Origin: Maccoyibacter sp900556645
Lineage (GTDB): Bacteria > Bacillota > Clostridia > Lachnospirales > Lachnospiraceae
Direction: 5' to 3'
NCBI GenBank assembly: GCA_958349535.1
Contig: CATWDJ010000008.1
Span: forward strand, 1-64,000
DNA: 64,000 bases
Both the position numbers and the translations under genes were made by a program. This document shows positions 8,933-17,777 of the stretch, in pieces (within the stretch, counting starts at the first letter, position 1; every line of letters begins with the position of its first letter). The notes beneath the pieces were generated by a model. The model saw nothing but the letters and a program-made list of their open reading frames with translations. It had not been told where the DNA came from and did no database searches.

Positions 8933-9997
8933 CTACATGACTCCTATTACAATAACACCCTTCAAATGCAACATATAAACCATTGCAAAAACTATATTCG
9001 GCAAAACACAAATCAAACTACGCAGAAAAATCGGTATGATGTTTCTCTTTTGAATCATAATTACCAATGCCATAATTGCAACTGCACAGGGTACCACCAC
9101 CAGATTGGTCAAACTTATGGGTACACTGGCAAATACCGCCAATCCCAATTCCACCCATCTCCGTCTTTTTGAGCAATCCTGAATCAAGCCCAAACTAGCA
9201 TACAAAACCGCCGGGATTACCACATTGGCTGCAAATCCTTTTGCTTCATAACCTCTCACAAACATAAAGAAGGAAGTGGCATGCAATACCATTTCCAGAA
9301 ATCCAAAGGTTAACCATGCCATAACAAGGTAAGCCGCCTTTTTTTCATCTCCTCGAAAAAGACGTCTGCCAAAACAATAGACAATCATAGCTGCCAACAA
9401 AACACAGAGTGCACGCATTCCGTAAAACCCCATAATTCTGGCATTCACATGAAAAATACGTCCCATCACGATAAAATGAACATAAAACATGGACAATGCC
9501 TCATGCAGATTTAGGAACTCCAACTTTGTTCCTGCAAATCCATCATAAAAGAAAAAGCGATTTGTCTCTAGGGCTGATTCCATATTTCCAATGTAATATA
9601 CCGTATCCCAGCCGTTATAGGATTGCAATACAGAAAAGCAGGTAATTCCCACAACTACTGCCGTCATTAGAATCAACACTTTCTTTTCCCGCGCAAGCCC
9701 CACGGCTTTTCCCACATCTCTTTTTACGTTCTTTCCTTTTGTCACTATGAGTATTGAAGTAACGGCAAGCACAATTAATCCCCATAGGATGCTGATCTCC
9801 GTTACTGTTCTCTTTAACCAAATCAAAGGCATTGCTACAATTTGAAAGCAGATAAAGTAGGTAAAAAATCCATATATTATTTTTTCTGAAATTGTCTTCC
9901 ACGTAATTCCAAATATTCTCTGCGGAATATTACTCCAAAAATAGAATACTGCAAACAGTATTATCAGCATCATTCCGCATGAAATAATCTGTATCAT
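8933..9997 (-). CDS. DUF6077-like polytopic membrane protein (N-terminal half of a GT-C-like enzyme)
   Basis: This 354-residue protein has about nine hydrophobic segments and no soluble C-terminal domain. The loop SYNGWDTVYYIGNMESAL near residue 130 contains an acidic residue after a membrane helix, as in the first outer loop of GT-C glycosyltransferases. Overall it looks like the DUF6077 family, which is found in Gram-positive polysaccharide loci. The start overlaps the previous gene stop by 4 bases (ATGA), so translation is coupled. The next gene begins one base after this stop and carries the missing C-terminal membrane and outer domains, so the pair may work as one enzyme. A catalytic role is not proven. 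Confidence 0.65.
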   Translation of the reverse strand: MIQIISCGMMLIILFAVFYFWSNIPQRIFGITWKTISEKIIYGFFTYFICFQIVAMPLIWLKRTVTEISILWGLIVLAVTSILIVTKGKNVKRDVGKAVGLAREKKVLILMTAVVVGITCFSVLQSYNGWDTVYYIGNMESALETNRFFFYDGFAGTKLEFLNLHEALSMFYVHFIVMGRIFHVNARIMGFYGMRALCVLLAAMIVYCFGRRLFRGDEKKAAYLVMAWLTFGFLEMVLHATSFFMFVRGYEAKGFAANVVIPAVLYASLGLIQDCSKRRRWVELGLAVFASVPISLTNLVVVPCAVAIMALVIMIQKRNIIPIFLRSLICVLPNIVFAMVYMLHLKGVIVIGVM

Positions 9998-11739
9998 TTC
10001 GTTTCATCTCCCAGCTTATGATAAATATATACTCCACATCCCTCATCTGCAAGTGAATACTCTTTTTCAAGAACTTCCACAATATCTCCGGAAAGTTCCT
10101 GTTCCTGCGGTACCACAATCAAATCCGGTTCTCCTGATTGCAATTTCCAGAAAAGAAAGGTTGCATCCCAATTCTGCGTCTGATCTTCGTTTAAGGTATA
10201 CGGCAGCCAGCTAAAGAGATAGGTTGCCGGAAGCAGGTCATCGTACAAGTATACCGTCATCAACTCGGTTCCGATTGCCAAAATCGTCTTATCTCCTTCT
10301 TTCCGATTTGTCTCTATCAATTTTTCTAATTTTTCATATTTTTTATCTTCTTCCGTGATACGTAGTCCTTTGTACACTCCGCTTTCCATAGTTTCCTTAC
10401 ATTTACTGATATCTGCATAGAAAAAAGTATTTGTATAGAAAATTCCTATTTCCATACCGACAATGAGCACCATTCCCCAGGATAATAATATTTTTCCAAC
10501 TTGACGAATCTTTATCTCTTCTTCCATCATTTCATGCAGGGTAATCGCTATTTCCATTAATACGACTACTACACCTACAGTAACTCCCATAGGAGATTTC
10601 ACTCCACCATTATCAGAAGTATATCCCACTACATAAAATCCTATTACAGATGCCGGAAATGCAATCCAGAACAACTCTGTCATCTGCTTACGTCTTGTTG
10701 GAGAAATATAGAACAATAAAAACGGACTCCAACAAAAAATCCAGAACAGATAATAAATGACATCCAGATTTTGGATAACGATATGATTGAAAACAAACAT
10801 CGGCAATAGTACAATTTCTAATAAAACTGCCATCCTTACACCTTTTTTCTTAGATATAAGACCAATCAACCATGTAATACCTGTAATAATTGCCGGAATC
10901 AAATACCATTTCAAATTTGCAACAGCCTCATAGGTACTCCAATAAATACTTGCTGCCATGGCAGAATAATCCTTGCGGGCAAACACCACTTTTGCAATTT
11001 CCGGATTTAAAAATGCAATGTTCTCTTTTCCCTGTATTAACAAATAAAGGAATAAAAGAAGGGCAATTATCATTCCTCCTATGGCATAGCCCAGCCAAAC
11101 ACGGTTTTTCTCCTTGGATTTTCTATCTTTTAATGTAAGAATTACCAACACCAAAAAAATAGTCAATGCTACCAATACATAGGTGGGATATCCCAAGCAC
11201 ATACAGGCGTGTGCCATACCTGCAAAAATGGCACACCACATTCCCTTTGCACTTCCCCGGTTCTGTAATGCCGGAACCAACAGTACCATACCAAGAAAGC
11301 TGAAATAAATCATTACCGTATCATACCAAAAATAATATAGTGCAAAAGGAGCAAAACACATAAGTATACATCCAATAGCCAATGCGTGGGTTTTCTTCAC
11401 ACTTCCCTTCAAGCAATGATACGTTATTACACACAACACCAGGTTAAATACAAAATATACAATTCTGGAAAAGAGAATGATTCCCGCACTGCTGCCTGTC
11501 AGATGTAAATATATCCAGAGAAAGGGTGCTAAAAAGAGTGCACCGGTCTGATAGACTTCCCAGCAATCCACAAATGGTCTCTGGCCTTTGGCTATTTTTA
11601 GGGCAAGTCCTACATTTAAGGTCTCATCTCCCAAATTTATGCAAAACCTTAGACGGTTTAAAAGCAATCCGCCCACTACCAACAACAAACATATTCCAAT
11701 CCATTTACTTATCGAATTATTTGGGGCTTTTTGCTCCAT
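9994..11739 (-). CDS. GT39-like integral membrane glycosyltransferase (GT-C fold)
   Basis: The protein has 581 residues, with about twelve hydrophobic segments and a soluble C-terminal domain of roughly 130 residues. The first outer loop contains NLGDETLN, matching the acidic catalytic motif of GT-C/PMT-like enzymes, which transfer sugars from polyprenyl-phosphate donors outside the membrane. A GGAGG site lies 7 bases before the start. The gene overlaps its neighbour upstream by 23 bases and its neighbour downstream by 4, so the run is a tight operon. Acceptor and donor are unknown. Confidence 0.72.
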   Translation of the reverse strand: MEQKAPNNSISKWIGICLLLVVGGLLLNRLRFCINLGDETLNVGLALKIAKGQRPFVDCWEVYQTGALFLAPFLWIYLHLTGSSAGIILFSRIVYFVFNLVLCVITYHCLKGSVKKTHALAIGCILMCFAPFALYYFWYDTVMIYFSFLGMVLLVPALQNRGSAKGMWCAIFAGMAHACMCLGYPTYVLVALTIFLVLVILTLKDRKSKEKNRVWLGYAIGGMIIALLLFLYLLIQGKENIAFLNPEIAKVVFARKDYSAMAASIYWSTYEAVANLKWYLIPAIITGITWLIGLISKKKGVRMAVLLEIVLLPMFVFNHIVIQNLDVIYYLFWIFCWSPFLLFYISPTRRKQMTELFWIAFPASVIGFYVVGYTSDNGGVKSPMGVTVGVVVVLMEIAITLHEMMEEEIKIRQVGKILLSWGMVLIVGMEIGIFYTNTFFYADISKCKETMESGVYKGLRITEEDKKYEKLEKLIETNRKEGDKTILAIGTELMTVYLYDDLLPATYLFSWLPYTLNEDQTQNWDATFLFWKLQSGEPDLIVVPQEQELSGDIVEVLEKEYSLADEGCGVYIYHKLGDETK

Positions 11740-13288
11740 ATTCTTTCCTCCATTCCAAGCGATTTATCCACTCATCCATACCCTTAAGGGCTATCAGTAT
11801 AAACAAAGGTACATAGGTATACAGATATCTGGCTCTCGCTTCAAATAATATTTCAAACAGTGTCAATCCTATTATGGACACCATCAATACTACCATAAGT
11901 TCTTTCTCTTGGCTCTTTTTTCTTATCAGGCACAAATTTCCTAAGGAAAACAGCAATACCGCAATCCATACAAACTGTTTTATCACGGCGTTTTTAGGAT
12001 AATTTTCTCCTTTTGACCAGAAAAAGCTCCTGAGCTTCGGTGCCATGTAGGAGTTCTTGAGTTCAGATTCTTTCATATAGAATACTCCTTCATTCCCGAA
12101 AGCAAAGGTTCCATCCCCATAATTTACCAACATCTTTTTGGCAATATGCTTTCCGGTTTCCCCCAGCCCGTAGGATGAAATTCGTTCTTTCACGACACGC
12201 AAATTCTCCGCTTTCCTTTCCTTCGGATCTTTTATTGCAATGGAAAATTCCACATCCGGATCAGTATACACTCCATTGCTTTCTCTATTAGAGCCCATCA
12301 TCAAAAAATGTGTCCAGCCTATCTCTTCCTCTGCATTCAATACAAATCCCGAATGCTCCGCCCAGTTTGCCAGACATATGTCCTCCACCTTAACACCTAT
12401 AATCACACCAACTGCTGCCAGCAGGCATAATGCCATTTGTTTTCCTCGCAGGCGAAAAAGATTATGCAAAAACTCCACCAAAAAAATTGCAATACATATA
12501 ATAAAAATCTGCGGTTTAATCCGAAAACCAATCACGCTCAACAGCAGAAACAGTATCGTATAGAGTATCCTATGTTCACCCTGCTTTGTCTTCTTATAAC
12601 ATCCAAACAGCAGCACTGGAAAAATCAATCCTAAGGAATCTGTATAAGGAATCAGAATCCATGAAGGTAATCCCACTAAAATGAGAAACATTACCCAGCC
12701 GCTCCATGCCAGCAAATATCTCCGAGTAAAATCATAAATCAAATGAAACAATATATATCCGGCACCTGTTGCCATAAGACACTGTATGGTTATCATAAAC
12801 ATATAACCACTCTCAGTATCAAGCACTCCTATGACTTGATTCCACTTCAAACAATTTGTAACAAACCATAGCAAAAACATATTGGTAGGATACCTGGAAA
12901 AATAACCATTGTTTAATTCTTCCGGGTACCCTGCCAGAATACTCCTTGCATTAGAGACTATCACCTGCACATCCCAATCCGTTTCAAAGTATATATTGTA
13001 GCAAATATAAATTTGCAACAAAAACAAAATCACGGAAGCCCAGCGAATGGCTTTCTCCTGTTTGTTTGCATGAGTTTCTCCCTGAAACCGATTCCGCAGA
13101 AAGAACAATAAAAAAAATGTCAGCACCGCTCCCATTGCCAATAACGGCTCAGCAATCAAAAATTCTTTTTTCCAAATATAGTTTGTCCCATGTTTGAAAA
13201 AAATGACCAGTAGATTAATCATCCCCATCATTATAACGAAAATCCCGGTCAGTATTCCCAGAATTCTCCAATATGTCTTTTCTCTCAT
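11717..13288 (-). CDS. Polytopic membrane glycosyltransferase-like protein (GT-C)
   Basis: This 523-residue protein has about twelve hydrophobic segments. The segment ETDWDVQVIVSNAR near residue 112 followed by FSRYPTNMFLLW is a recurring GT-C pattern in Gram-positive polysaccharide loci, with acidic residues in the first outer loop. I place the start at 13288, where AAGGA precedes it by 7 bases. In-frame starts at 13306 and 13342 overlap the upstream gene and lack a ribosome site. It probably adds a sugar from a lipid carrier outside the cell. A Wzy-like polymerase role is less likely but not excluded. Confidence 0.68.
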   Translation of the reverse strand: MREKTYWRILGILTGIFVIMMGMINLLVIFFKHGTNYIWKKEFLIAEPLLAMGAVLTFFLLFFLRNRFQGETHANKQEKAIRWASVILFLLQIYICYNIYFETDWDVQVIVSNARSILAGYPEELNNGYFSRYPTNMFLLWFVTNCLKWNQVIGVLDTESGYMFMITIQCLMATGAGYILFHLIYDFTRRYLLAWSGWVMFLILVGLPSWILIPYTDSLGLIFPVLLFGCYKKTKQGEHRILYTILFLLLSVIGFRIKPQIFIICIAIFLVEFLHNLFRLRGKQMALCLLAAVGVIIGVKVEDICLANWAEHSGFVLNAEEEIGWTHFLMMGSNRESNGVYTDPDVEFSIAIKDPKERKAENLRVVKERISSYGLGETGKHIAKKMLVNYGDGTFAFGNEGVFYMKESELKNSYMAPKLRSFFWSKGENYPKNAVIKQFVWIAVLLFSLGNLCLIRKKSQEKELMVVLMVSIIGLTLFEILFEARARYLYTYVPLFILIALKGMDEWINRLEWRKEYGAKSPK

Positions 13289-13292
13289 TCCA

Positions 13293-14603
13293 TTATCCTT
13301 GCTCATTTTCTGGTAGCTTTCTGTTCTGCAAATAATAAACAATCGCTATAACTGCCAATCCCAACAATTTACATCTATGCCGCATAGCTGTTCCCGCATT
13401 CATTACTCCCCAGCCGTGCATTGCCGCAAACAGAATCATCTGCAAGCCTATCAAGCCCGGTATAATCCTGTCTTTTTTCTTCTTTGTCAGCATACTTATG
13501 ACACAGAAAAGTGCGACGATATAGGTTCCCGAATCAATGATAAATGCAATTCCATCTGTAATTCCACGCCAGTTCCAAGGCATTGGCGAGAATTGGAAAT
13601 ATAACATCCGCATCGGTAAATATATCAGCAAATCCCATGGTCCGTTAATTTCCTGATGGGTCAGATAATTTGCACCGGCTATCTGATGATTTCTGCTTTC
13701 AATTAAATGTGCTATCCCTCTCCAATCCAATTCTTTGTAAAAATATGCAAATAACACATTATGCATCGGCGAAAACCATAAGATAATAAATATTACAGTT
13801 GCTATCCCCAACCCCCAACACGTTCTTTTTGTAATACAACATCTTTTTTGTTCACGATTATAAAACAAAAAAGCAAATATATAACTTATAACTAAAATAA
13901 AACAACCCGAATGCATAATACATGCCGGAAGCAACACTAAAACAACTCCTATTACTGATTTAATTTCTCCTTTTTCTTTCCAACACAAGAAAAGCCAAAA
14001 AGAAAGCAGCACCAATAGTATTATAAGACTCTCCCGCATTAGTAATGAAGAAATAAAAATATAATTAGGAAAAAACGAAAATAGAGCTATCCCCACCCTT
14101 TTCCATTTTTCCTCAATCTCAAGTTTCTTGAATATTTCCACTAACACCAGACTCGCCACAAGATAACATACAATATTTAAATACTGAGCGATCATTCTGC
14201 TTAATCCAAATACCTGAAATATTCCTAACACCACATAAACGTACCACGTATAATATGTACTATTTCCGGTCAGATACATCTCTTTTGCCCGTTCAAAAAA
14301 AATTGGTCCATCCGCATATCCATATGGCATAACTGCCTCAAGTCCGCTATTAAAACTAAGCAACATATATACAAATCTTACTATGTATCCCAGTACAAGC
14401 AAAAAAACTATGCTGTGACCTATTTCATTCGCTTTTGCAAGTGCGAAAAAACCAACTGTAAACACCAAGACAACTAATATTTCTACCAGATGAATATATC
14501 TATCATTAATATGAACCGCATTCGTAATAGCACTCACCAGACAAAACAGAAATAATCCTACTACTATTTTTATTTGTTTTTTCCATTCTCTTATTCTTTC
14601 CAT
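13293..14603 (-). CDS. Polytopic membrane protein, possible repeat-unit polymerase or GT-C enzyme
   Basis: This is a 436-residue protein with about eleven hydrophobic segments. The middle carries LLMRESLIILLVLLS and, later, a MHSG segment, a pattern seen in Wzy/EpsG-like polymerases. The loop YADGPIFFERAKEM near residue 85 instead resembles a GT-C first loop. I therefore leave the choice open. The start at 14603 has AGGAG 5 bases upstream and follows the previous stop by one base; the alternative start at 14657 would overlap the acyltransferase by 53 bases. No other obvious Wzy was found, and a Wzx/Wzy route would need one. Confidence 0.6.
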   Translation of the reverse strand: MERIREWKKQIKIVVGLFLFCLVSAITNAVHINDRYIHLVEILVVLVFTVGFFALAKANEIGHSIVFLLVLGYIVRFVYMLLSFNSGLEAVMPYGYADGPIFFERAKEMYLTGNSTYYTWYVYVVLGIFQVFGLSRMIAQYLNIVCYLVASLVLVEIFKKLEIEEKWKRVGIALFSFFPNYIFISSLLMRESLIILLVLLSFWLFLCWKEKGEIKSVIGVVLVLLPACIMHSGCFILVISYIFAFLFYNREQKRCCITKRTCWGLGIATVIFIILWFSPMHNVLFAYFYKELDWRGIAHLIESRNHQIAGANYLTHQEINGPWDLLIYLPMRMLYFQFSPMPWNWRGITDGIAFIIDSGTYIVALFCVISMLTKKKKDRIIPGLIGLQMILFAAMHGWGVMNAGTAMRHRCKLLGLAVIAIVYYLQNRKLPENEQG

Positions 14604-14604
14604 T

Positions 14605-15600
14605 TCATCTCCTATTGTTTTGCATAATATTATCCAACTTCCGTACCAATACTGCACTCACATAAACCAATATTGCAAACAATAACATTTGAAGTGCTGT
14701 CTGCTCTGTGATTCTTTTTAATCCAAAGGCATCCACGAGAAAATAATAATGCACAATATAGATATAATAGGATAATCCTTCAAAATATCCGATGATTCTA
14801 TTGTTCGCTAATTCTCTGATGAACCCTGTCTTCGTTCCCAACCACTTCACCGTTCCGAAAATCCAGATAGCCAAGACGTTATGCGTTAAACTTGTAATTA
14901 TAACATCATACACAATTGTTCCATCCAGATAATATCTTCCTGCCAAACGTATCATCATGGCTATTATAAAAGTAACTGTCAGCAAGAAATATTGTCGATT
15001 CGTGTGCTGCTTCCACAATTTTGCCAAAAAATATCCCAAGAAATAAATAAAGATATATTCTACATAAATTCCCACATATGCCAGTAATACAACGCCTAAA
15101 GTCCCAACTATGCAGAACAGAACAAAATCTTTTTTTGTCATCTCTCGTTTTATTTTTTTTACCGCTGGAGTCAATAGATAACAGAACATCAATGCTGTCA
15201 AAAACCATAAATGGTTTATTCCCGATAGTAAATAACTATCTGTTCCTTTTACTAAAAATGGAAGTCCTTGTAAATCAAACAGACAAAATAATAATCCCCA
15301 GAGACTTCCCGAACTTTTCTTAATCCCAATTTCCAAAACATATACAAAAGTTACCCAGATATACATCGGAATACAGATTCTTGCCCATCTTTTTGCTATC
15401 CACTGTTTCCCATTCGCAATGGGATAACTGCTGTAAATCCAGCCCGATATAAACAAAAAGAGTTGTACTCCTACGTTTAATATTTGCCCCAATGCCCCTA
15501 TTCCGAAATACGTGGACAGATGACATCCAATAATCATTAACATTCCAATCAATCTCAAGAGTACAATTTCAGAATCTCTCTGCTTTTGAATTTCGCCCAT
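14605..15600 (-). CDS. Acyltransferase 3 family membrane protein
   Basis: This is a second complete acyltransferase-3 protein, with 331 residues and about ten hydrophobic segments. It has the family start LLRLIGMLMIIGCHLS with its R and H residues, and LFLFISGW in the second helix. It probably O-acylates a sugar of the polymer at the membrane. It sits between the CMP-sugar synthetase gene and the GT-C genes, 11 bases after the former, so its target may be the residue made by that cluster (inference). Confidence 0.85.
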   Translation of the reverse strand: MGEIQKQRDSEIVLLRLIGMLMIIGCHLSTYFGIGALGQILNVGVQLFLFISGWIYSSYPIANGKQWIAKRWARICIPMYIWVTFVYVLEIGIKKSSGSLWGLLFCLFDLQGLPFLVKGTDSYLLSGINHLWFLTALMFCYLLTPAVKKIKREMTKKDFVLFCIVGTLGVVLLAYVGIYVEYIFIYFLGYFLAKLWKQHTNRQYFLLTVTFIIAMMIRLAGRYYLDGTIVYDVIITSLTHNVLAIWIFGTVKWLGTKTGFIRELANNRIIGYFEGLSYYIYIVHYYFLVDAFGLKRITEQTALQMLLFAILVYVSAVLVRKLDNIMQNNRR

Positions 15601-15611
15601 AACTTCTGTTC

Positions 15612-16271
15612 CTATCTTTCAAGATTTCTCATAGCATTATATAGCAGATTCGCAAGATCAAAATCCTTTTTCTCATCAATATCAACGCTCTCTATCTCAT
15701 CGATCTCTATCAGCTTCGGATGGTCGCCAATTCTTCTTCCGGCGTCCGCCACCACCTCTTTTGTGTATGCATAGAATCCGCTGGTTTCCAGATAATACGG
15801 TTCCAAATCCTGTGTCCGTGGTGTATTTCTGATATCGTAGTTGAAGGGCTTTCCATCCTTCCACATAAAATCCTGAATCCGCTCAACCGCAAGTGCCGAA
15901 TCATATCCCTCTTCATTCACTGCCTTAATTGCTTTCTCAATACTTTCTGCTTTTATAAATGGAGCGGTTGCAAAGGTCAAAAGATACGTATCTGCTTTTA
16001 CAGTCTCTGCAAATTTTCCTATAACATCGTTAATGGTTGTGGTATCCCGGTTTAACTCCTCACTTCTGGTTAAATATTTTACTCCCTCCGGTAAATACTC
16101 TTTTACCGATTCTTCCGAACAATATACATAAATCTCATCCAGTCCCTTTACCTTCAAAAGCGTGTTCAACACATAAGTACACAACGGCTCTCCATTGTCA
16201 AAAGCTTTCACATTTTTATTCGGAAGTCTTGAATTATTCATTTTCATCGGAACTATTGCTACTGTCTTCAT
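15612..16271 (-). CDS. CMP-sugar (acylneuraminate/KDO-type) cytidylyltransferase
   Basis: The protein belongs to the NeuA/KdsB-like cytidylyltransferases, which activate 2-keto acids such as sialic acid or KDO with CTP. It has IVPMKMNNSRLPNKN at the N-terminus in place of the usual PAR-S-R-PKN pattern. Later segments are LLTFATAPF and the acidic EIDEIESVDIDEKKDFD, which matches the conserved C-terminal metal site. The length of about 219 residues is normal. Start 16271 is chosen because it overlaps the aldolase stop by 4 bases and has GGAG upstream; a TTG start at 16286 is possible. It closes a cluster with two aldolases and a HAD phosphatase, which suggests a CMP-activated ulosonic acid. It is not a close match to classical NeuA. 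Confidence 0.8.
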   Translation of the reverse strand: MKTVAIVPMKMNNSRLPNKNVKAFDNGEPLCTYVLNTLLKVKGLDEIYVYCSEESVKEYLPEGVKYLTRSEELNRDTTTINDVIGKFAETVKADTYLLTFATAPFIKAESIEKAIKAVNEEGYDSALAVERIQDFMWKDGKPFNYDIRNTPRTQDLEPYYLETSGFYAYTKEVVADAGRRIGDHPKLIEIDEIESVDIDEKKDFDLANLLYNAMRNLER

Positions 16272-17020
16272 ACAAATTTTCTCCAATCCTCTAACACTTT
16301 TTTATAGCCATCATAAATAACGGCAGAATCTACACTGTATACCATAAACTGCATTCCTATTTCTTTAAAAAGTTTTACCTCTTCTAAAGAACTGAACATA
16401 CAACCCGGAATTTTCCCCTGCTTACGGATTTTCTCCACACACTCTTTCAGAATATCCAATACCTTCGGGTGATTTACCTGTCCCGCAATTCCCAACATGG
16501 ATGAAATATCATAAGTTCCCACATAGACCACATCCAATGCCGGATGATTGATGACCTCTTCAATATTACTGATACCCTCTTCTCCTTCTATGATGATTCC
16601 AGTCAGCAGCTTACGGTTCTGCTCTTTTGTATATCCCTCATAATTATGATAAGCACCGGAGCGGGTATACGGCGAAAACCCCCGGATTCCTTCCGGTGGA
16701 AATTGAATATAGGACATTGCTTCTTCACATTGTTCCTTTGTCTCAATGTGCGGAACAATAATACCCTTACAACCAGTATCCAGTGCTTTTAATATCTCGA
16801 CTTCATTACGGTCTCCCACTCTGACAATGGTACTGACTCCCTCTGCTTCCGCTGCATAATTCATTTTAAGAATCGTTTCATAGGACATTGCCCCATGTTC
16901 CATATCCAACAACACAAAATCCAATCCGGTTTTTGCAATTACATTTATTACATCTGCGGATGGCAGTAAACACCATGTACCCAATACATTCTTGCCTTGC
17001 TGCAACTTTTCTTTAATCAT
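16268..17020 (-). CDS. HpcH/HpaI-family class II pyruvate aldolase
   Basis: This 250-residue protein has the HpcH/HpaI layout: LGTWCLLPSADV at the N-terminus, a VLLDMEHGAMSYE metal-binding segment, IVRVGD, GCKGIIVPHIET, and PEGIRGFSPYTRSG. Enzymes of the family are metal-dependent and cleave or form 2-keto-3-deoxy acids using pyruvate. Here, beside a HAD phosphatase and a CMP transferase, it could form the carbon skeleton of a ulosonic acid. It overlaps the HAD gene by 8 bases and the CMP-transferase gene by 4. A purely catabolic role seems unlikely within a polysaccharide operon. Confidence 0.85.
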   Translation of the reverse strand: MIKEKLQQGKNVLGTWCLLPSADVINVIAKTGLDFVLLDMEHGAMSYETILKMNYAAEAEGVSTIVRVGDRNEVEILKALDTGCKGIIVPHIETKEQCEEAMSYIQFPPEGIRGFSPYTRSGAYHNYEGYTKEQNRKLLTGIIIEGEEGISNIEEVINHPALDVVYVGTYDISSMLGIAGQVNHPKVLDILKECVEKIRKQGKIPGCMFSSLEEVKLFKEIGMQFMVYSVDSAVIYDGYKKVLEDWRKFV

Positions 17021-17777
17021 ATGATATCCCCCTTATCTCCAATCTTTTCAAGTCTTCTACCGTATATCTACTTCTTTCCAAAAGAGTTCCATACCGAATC
17101 TGTCCTGTGGCAACAGCTAATGCCCTACATCCCGCATTCTTTGCCATTTGGATATCCGCATCTGTATCGCCTACACATAACGTATTCTCCGGTTTCGCTT
17201 CCAACTGTTTCATTGCTAACTTTGCCGGTATCCCACTCATCTTATCCTCTTTGGTGCTTTCTTTACCTATTAGGCAGTCGAACTCCTGTAAGCAGCCCAA
17301 GTGTTCCATAATCTTCTTTGTATTATCCACCGTGTCACTTGTTACGATACCTATTTTTACTTTCTGCTTTTTTAATTCTGTCAACAGTTCCTTCACTCCG
17401 TCTAATAACACCACATATTGCAGCATATCCTGTTTAAACTGCTGATGTACCTCCACAAAATCTCTGTCAATGTGCAACTCTTCTCTTTCACATCCCTGCT
17501 CTATGAGATATTCCTCCAATATCTCTATAACCCTGTTCCGGCTGACAATGGCAATAGGACCCTCTTCCAAAAGTTTTTCTTCTTTCGTATCATAGCCCAT
17601 TTTCAGGCACAGCTCTTTTTCAGATAGGGATACCTCATATGTATCTATAATCTTTTTTGCCCTTCTTTTTATGATTTCTCCCCAATAAACATTACTGTCC
17701 ATTAAGGTACCGTCTTTGTCAAACAAAACCGTATCTATTTTTTGGATACAAAAATCTTTCCCTACTATATCAATCAT
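17013..17777 (-). CDS. HAD-family hydrolase (sugar or acid phosphatase-like)
   Basis: The protein (254 residues) has the four HAD motifs: LFDKDGTLMD with both nucleophile-region aspartates, VTSDT, a Lys in the segment DCLIGKEST, and VGDTDADIQMAKNAG. A helical cap lies between motifs I and II, as in phosphoglycolate phosphatase-like HADs. It would remove a phosphate from an intermediate, in the place KDO-8-phosphate phosphatase takes in CMP-KDO synthesis. The ATG at 17777 is preferred: it overlaps the previous stop by 4 bases and has GGAG 5 bases upstream. A GTG at 17792 is the alternative. Confidence 0.85.
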   Translation of the reverse strand: MIDIVGKDFCIQKIDTVLFDKDGTLMDSNVYWGEIIKRRAKKIIDTYEVSLSEKELCLKMGYDTKEEKLLEEGPIAIVSRNRVIEILEEYLIEQGCEREELHIDRDFVEVHQQFKQDMLQYVVLLDGVKELLTELKKQKVKIGIVTSDTVDNTKKIMEHLGCLQEFDCLIGKESTKEDKMSGIPAKLAMKQLEAKPENTLCVGDTDADIQMAKNAGCRALAVATGQIRYGTLLERSRYTVEDLKRLEIRGISYD

